DNA of 7,955 nt from Deltaproteobacteria bacterium. GTDB lineage: Bacteria; Desulfobacterota; G020345765. The notes beneath the pieces are model-generated. The model was not told where the DNA came from. It worked only from the letters and a program-made list of their open reading frames with translations, and searched no databases. The stretch covers positions 1 to 7,955 of the forward strand of contig JAUWWP010000101.1 of the NCBI GenBank assembly GCA_030616835.1, given 5' to 3'. Position numbers and translations under genes: made by a program. Numbering within the stretch: position 1 is the first letter of the stretch; every line of letters begins with the position of its first letter. Of the stretch, positions 5,571 through 7,955 are shown in pieces.

Positions 5571-6080
5571 ATGGCAGTATTAGAGGTTCTGAGGTATCCC
5601 AACCCGGTCTTGAAAAGCAAGGCGATACTGGTCAAAGAAATTGATAGTGAACTACGGAGCTTAATCAACGACATGGCAGAAACAATGTATGCCTCCTCCG
5701 CAGTCGGCTTAGCTGCTCCCCAGGTTGGAAAGCTACTTAGGGTGGCGGTTGTCGATGTCACCCCTAAAGCAGAAGGCAAGAATCTAATAGTCCTGATTAA
5801 TCCAAAGATAGTGGCGAAGGAGGGGGAAACGGTCTTGGAGGAAGGATGTTTAAGCGTTCCTGACTATCGGGAAAAGGTCAAAAGATGGGCTAGGGTAAAG
5901 GTGGAGGCCCTGGATCAAGAAGGAAAAATACGAGAGATAGAGGGTGAGGGACTCCTTTCCATTGCTCTCCAGCATGAAACCGATCATCTGAATGGTATGC
6001 TTATTATTGACCGAATCAGTAGCCTGAAGAGAAGTATCTTCAAGAAAACGATGAAGAAACAGCTTCTGGTTAAAGACTGA
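5571..6080 (+). CDS. def: Peptide deformylase
   Basis: The enzyme removes the formyl group from the N-terminal methionine of new proteins at the ribosome, using Fe or Zn. All three motifs are present in the 169-residue product: AVGLAAPQ (44-51, with Ala in place of the first Gly of GxGLAAxQ), EGCLSVP (91-97, metal ligand C93) and QHETDH (134-139, ligands H135 and H139, catalytic E136). Length is normal. The final residues (SLKRSIFKKTMKK) are a basic helix, as in E. coli-type enzymes. The ATG lies 13 bp after the PATAN/J/TPR gene with only a weak ribosome site (AGCAGG, distant), so translation may depend partly on the upstream gene. The common partner fmt is not next to it; a repeat block follows instead. 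Confidence 0.96.
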   Translation: MAVLEVLRYPNPVLKSKAILVKEIDSELRSLINDMAETMYASSAVGLAAPQVGKLLRVAVVDVTPKAEGKNLIVLINPKIVAKEGETVLEEGCLSVPDYREKVKRWARVKVEALDQEGKIREIEGEGLLSIALQHETDHLNGMLIIDRISSLKRSIFKKTMKKQLLVKD

Positions 6081-6155
6081 TTTTAACCTGGCCTTTCACG
6101 GAATATAGGTTGATAGACACAGAATTACCATTGCCAGAGGAACAATATTTAATCT

Positions 6156-6205
6156 CAAATGTCAAAGCTCAAAGTTCAAACAAAACCCAAAGCTCAAATG
6201 ACAAA
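6156..6205 (+). repeat. 50-bp CAAATG-word repeat, inverted relative to 1001-1050
   Basis: The segment starts CAAATGTCAAAGCTCAAAG and ends TCAAATGACAAA. It agrees with the reverse complement of 1001-1050 at 45 of 50 positions without gaps, including the first 20 bases. The two copies lie about 5 kb apart in opposite orientation. Confidence 0.85.
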
Positions 6206-6244
6206 ATATATGAATAAATCCTAAGCACTAAGCACTAAATCCTA

Positions 6245-6261
6245 ATCCGCCTAAGGCGGAT
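6245..6261. repeat. Short perfect palindrome
   Basis: ATCCGCCT and AGGCGGAT form an 8-bp perfect inverted repeat around a single A. The loop is too tight to close fully, so the likely hairpin has 7 pairs and a 3-base loop. No T-tract follows. The related ends TCCGCC/GGCGGA recur in the palindrome at 7587-7612. Confidence 0.75.
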
Positions 6262-6289
6262 CAAATGATCAAAATCCAAAACTCAAAAC

Positions 6290-6336
6290 CCTGTCCTGAG
6301 CCCTTCGACTTAGTTCAGGACAGGCTTGTCGAAGGG
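6290..6336. repeat. Two interleaved inverted repeats
   Basis: CCTGTCCTGA (6290-6299) pairs with TCAGGACAGG (6315-6324), and CCCTTCGAC (6301-6309) pairs with GTCGAAGGG (6328-6336). Both are perfect and arranged in the order A, B, A', B', so the two stems cross. The words match the dispersed CCTTCGACAAGCTCAGG motif at 964-980. Confidence 0.8.
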
Positions 6337-6368
6337 ATTGTTTTAAACATTTGATATTGGAATTTTGG

Positions 6369-6409
6369 ATTTGTTTAGGGTTTAGGATTTTGGATTTAGA
6401 ATTTATCAG
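6369..6409 (+). repeat. Dispersed 41-bp A/T-rich repeat, copy 2
   Basis: It is the direct counterpart of 1-41, with 39 of 41 bases identical. Unlike copy 1 it is followed by TTGACATTTGG rather than the hisA promoter-like sequence, so the shared part ends at TTTATCAG. Confidence 0.8.
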
Positions 6410-6494
6410 TTGACATTTGGATTTAAAGGAACAAATATATGGCTGGAATTATCAACTAAAATAGGTACACTACCACTATTCTGTGTTAATTAAG

Positions 6495-7421
6495 ATGGAT
6501 GTGATCAGGACTGAAGGCCTTTGCAAGACCTTCTATACCGGTTTCCTCCGGAAGAAGATTCCGGCGGTAGTGGATCTTAATCTTACGGTTAAGGAGAATG
6601 AGATCTTCGGCTTTCTCGGCCCCAATGGGGCGGGGAAGACTACTACCATTAAGCTGCTGATGGGCCTCATCTATCCAACTTCGGGAAGAGCCTGGGTCCT
6701 GGGAAGAGATTACAGAGAGGTGGATATCAGGAAGGAGATTGGCTTCCTCCCCGAGAACCCTTATTTCTATGAGTATCTTACCGGAGGGGAGTTCTTAAAT
6801 TTCTATGGCCAGCTATTTGGGTTAACAAAGATGGAACGGGAAAAGAGGATAGAGGAGCTTCTTGACCTGGTCGGGTTAAGAGAGGCTAAGGATCTTCAAT
6901 TGAGGAAATACTCCAAGGGGATGATCCAGCGGCTGGGCATCGCCCAGGCACTGATCAATGACCCCAGGCTGGCGATCTTTGATGAGCCGGTCTCCGGCCT
7001 TGATCCCCTCGGCCGCAAAGAGATCAGGGATGTCCTCCTGCGCTTAAAGGATGAGGGAAAGACAGTATTTTTCAGCACTCACATCATTCCCGATGTGGAG
7101 ATGATCTGCGATCGGGTGGGAATCCTGAATAAAGGGAAGATGGTGGCGGTGGGAAAGATTGATGAGCTTATCAGAACGGGCTCTAAATTTACCGAGATCA
7201 CTGTAACCGGGCTGAGTAGGGAGGGACTGGAGGAGTTAGAGAAGCTAAGATTAAAGGTCAAGCAGTTGGGCGATAAGGTATTGGTTACAGCGGAAGGGGA
7301 TGAAAAGGTTAATCAAGCGGTTGACCTGATCAAGGGCAGAGGAGGGAGGCTCATTTCCCTGATTCCGCATAAAGAGACCCTGGAGGAGATATTCATAAAG
7401 GAGATGGGGGTAAAGCATTAA
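6495..7421 (+). CDS. ABC transporter ATP-binding protein (ABC-2 type exporter)
   Basis: The 308-residue cytoplasmic ATPase powers a membrane exporter of the CcmA/NatA-like class. Numbered from the ATG at 6495, the sequence shows Walker A G42-PNGAGK-T49, a Q-loop region reading GFLPENPYFYEYLT (83-96), the signature YSKGM (139-143, a variant of LSGGQ common in this class), Walker B LAIFDEP (159-165), the D-loop SGLDP and the switch histidine H196 in FFSTH. Residues about 230-308 form the C-terminal extension typical of these exporters, ending LEEIFIKEMG. An in-frame GTG at 6483 would add four residues (MLIK); ATG is preferred because MDVIRTEGLCKTF fits the family start. Neither has a good ribosome site. 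The permease follows in the same direction after 213 bp of repeats. The substrate cannot be told. Confidence 0.94.
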   Translation: MDVIRTEGLCKTFYTGFLRKKIPAVVDLNLTVKENEIFGFLGPNGAGKTTTIKLLMGLIYPTSGRAWVLGRDYREVDIRKEIGFLPENPYFYEYLTGGEFLNFYGQLFGLTKMEREKRIEELLDLVGLREAKDLQLRKYSKGMIQRLGIAQALINDPRLAIFDEPVSGLDPLGRKEIRDVLLRLKDEGKTVFFSTHIIPDVEMICDRVGILNKGKMVAVGKIDELIRTGSKFTEITVTGLSREGLEELEKLRLKVKQLGDKVLVTAEGDEKVNQAVDLIKGRGGRLISLIPHKETLEEIFIKEMGVKH

Positions 7422-7442
7422 ATTGCAAATTGCAAATTGCAA
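7422..7442 (+). repeat. Three tandem ATTGCAA heptamers
   Basis: ATTGCAA occurs three times in a row beginning one base after the ATPase stop codon. It is a perfect 7-bp tandem repeat at the left end of the repeat-rich spacer between ATPase and permease. Confidence 0.85.
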
Positions 7443-7450
7443 AAGATTGA

Positions 7451-7550
7451 TTTGGTATTTGAACCACGAATTTCACGAATTACACGAAGAAATTTTCCTT
7501 TTTGGTATTTGAACCACAAATTTCACGAATTATACGAATTAATTCCCTTT
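7451..7550 (+). repeat. Two tandem 50-bp units of the CACGAATTTCACGAATTACACGAA family
   Basis: Units 7451-7500 and 7501-7550 begin TTTGGTATTTGAACCAC and agree at 43 of 50 bases. The same family lies in opposite orientation at 2731-2790, also with a 50-base period. The conserved part is about 37 bases and the rest of each unit is T/C-rich. No reading frame or promoter was recognised in it. Confidence 0.88.
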
Positions 7551-7576
7551 TGATCATTTGGATTTTAAAACTCCTC

Positions 7577-7624
7577 GCTATTCCCTTCCGCCGTCGCTAA
7601 AGCTATGGCGGACAGGGCTATTCC
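7577..7624. repeat. Small palindromic element flanked by 8-bp direct repeats
   Basis: GCTATTCC occurs at 7577-7584 and again at 7617-7624. Between them lie 32 bases with TCCGCC (7587-7592) pairing with GGCGGA (7607-7612), an internal loop and a small inner stem GCT/AGC. The pattern looks like a mobile palindrome with a target-site duplication. It sits just before the permease start and would lie in the transcript of the exporter operon. Confidence 0.65.
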
Positions 7625-7634
7625 GTGATTAAAA

Positions 7635-7955
7635 ATGAGAATCATCGCAATTGCCCTAAATACCTTCAAGGAAACGATCAGGGATAAGATCCTTTATAAC
7701 CTGCTGATCTTTGCCCTGATAATGATCGGTAGCTCCGTGCTGCTTGAGAGACTGACCCTGGGAGAGCGGACGAAGATTACGATTGACCTCGGCCTGGCGA
7801 GTATCTCCCTTTTCGGGGCTTTGATTGCAATCTTTATCGGGATCGGTCTGGTATATAAAGAAATTGAAAGAAAAACCATCTATACTATTGTTTCCAAGCC
7901 AATTCCCCGATATAAATTCATACTGGGAAAATTTTTCGGCCTGCTCCTCACCCTC
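7635..7955 (+). CDS. ABC-2 type transporter permease, 5' part (cut by window edge)
   Basis: The first 107 residues are visible; the frame is open to the window end. The start MRIIAIALNTFKETIRDKILYNLL is typical of ABC-2 family permeases. One membrane span covers about 20-38 (ILYNLLIFALIMIGSSVLL), a second about 51-74 (LASISLFGALIAIFIGIGLVY), and a third begins near 97. Between the second and third lies EIERKTIYTIVSKPIPRYKFILGK, the conserved cytoplasmic stretch of this class (Lys/Arg-rich with SKPIPR). It is the membrane partner of the preceding ATPase. The ATG is preceded by TTAAAA and no clear ribosome site. It is not a pseudogene on the evidence visible; the C-terminus lies outside. Confidence 0.88.
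   Translation, partial: MRIIAIALNTFKETIRDKILYNLLIFALIMIGSSVLLERLTLGERTKITIDLGLASISLFGALIAIFIGIGLVYKEIERKTIYTIVSKPIPRYKFILGKFFGLLLTL

Larger units (their letters stand above)
6081..6494. other. Gene-free repeat block between def and the ABC ATPase
   Basis: No convincing gene lies in these 414 bases. From left to right the block holds a CAAATG-word repeat (6156-6205), CCTAAGCACTAAGCACTAAAT words (6220-6245), a short palindrome (6245-6261), interleaved inverted repeats (6290-6336) and the second copy of the 41-bp repeat (6369-6409). A TTGACA follows at 6410-6415 without a good -10 box at 17 bases. A six-codon ORF (ATG 6439, MAGIIN) has AAAGGA 8 bases upstream; it is too short to support as a gene. 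Confidence 0.7.

Noticed and set aside
6410..6438. Promoter for the ABC ATPase from TTGACA at 6410
   Set aside because: The -10 position at 17 bases reads AAATAT, only 3 of 6 matches, and the TTGACATTTGG word belongs to the local repeat vocabulary.
6439..6459. Six-codon leader peptide ORF (MAGIIN) with AAAGGA upstream
   Set aside because: It has no regulatory codon run, no attenuator hairpin and no terminator before the ATPase gene; chance is sufficient.
7451..7550. CRISPR array
   Set aside because: There are only two units, the remainder between conserved cores is about 13 bases, and no cas gene is present.

Overview
The window is bacterial chromosomal DNA with eight clear genes and one cut by the right edge. 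The genes are typical of a free-living bacterium: histidine biosynthesis, RNA decay, N-terminal methionine deformylation, zinc-ribbon proteins and an ABC exporter. The intergenic DNA is full of short dispersed A/T-rich repeats and small palindromes. That combination suggests an uncultured environmental lineage with repeat-rich spacers (general impression only: Omnitrophota, Aerophobota or Desulfobacterota-like). No marker in the window allows a phylum to be named. No tRNA, rRNA, CRISPR array, transposase or phage gene was seen.

Layout. 1-101 holds the end of a repeat and a candidate promoter. 102-830 is hisA. 831-1096 is repeat and palindrome DNA. 1097-1861 is a cyclase-family (kynurenine formamidase-like) metal hydrolase. 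It overlaps by 8 bp, tail to tail, a small zinc-ribbon protein of unknown role (1854-2225, minus). 2226-2328 carries three copies of a CCCCGTTAGAA motif, two of them forming a hairpin right after an FmdB-type zinc-ribbon gene (2329-2631, minus). 2632-2905 is a divergent spacer with a 50-bp-period repeat. 2906-3871 encodes a YhaM-type OB-fold/HD 3'-5' exoribonuclease. 3959-5557 encodes a 532-residue protein joining a PATAN/DUF4388 N-terminus, an 18-bp tandem repeat encoding VPEAEI units, a degenerate J domain (HPE instead of HPD) and three TPRs. Peptide deformylase (5571-6080) follows after 13 bp. 6081-6494 is a gene-free block of dispersed repeats and palindromes. 6495-7421 is an ABC-2 type exporter ATPase, followed by more repeats and the start of its permease partner (7635 to the window edge).

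How the genes relate. The PATAN/J/TPR gene and def are probably co-transcribed, from a candidate promoter with a perfect TTGACA box at 3898. The ATPase and permease form one exporter, even though repeats separate them by 213 bp. The other genes look like a loose collection of housekeeping functions. hisA is not followed by hisF.

The least ordinary items are the PATAN/J/TPR fusion with its hexapeptide linker and altered HPD motif, and the set of repeat families in the spacers. One 41-bp repeat occurs twice in the same orientation. One 50-bp repeat occurs twice in opposite orientation. A third family has a 50-bp period at two loci. One palindrome is flanked by perfect 8-bp direct repeats that look like an insertion footprint.
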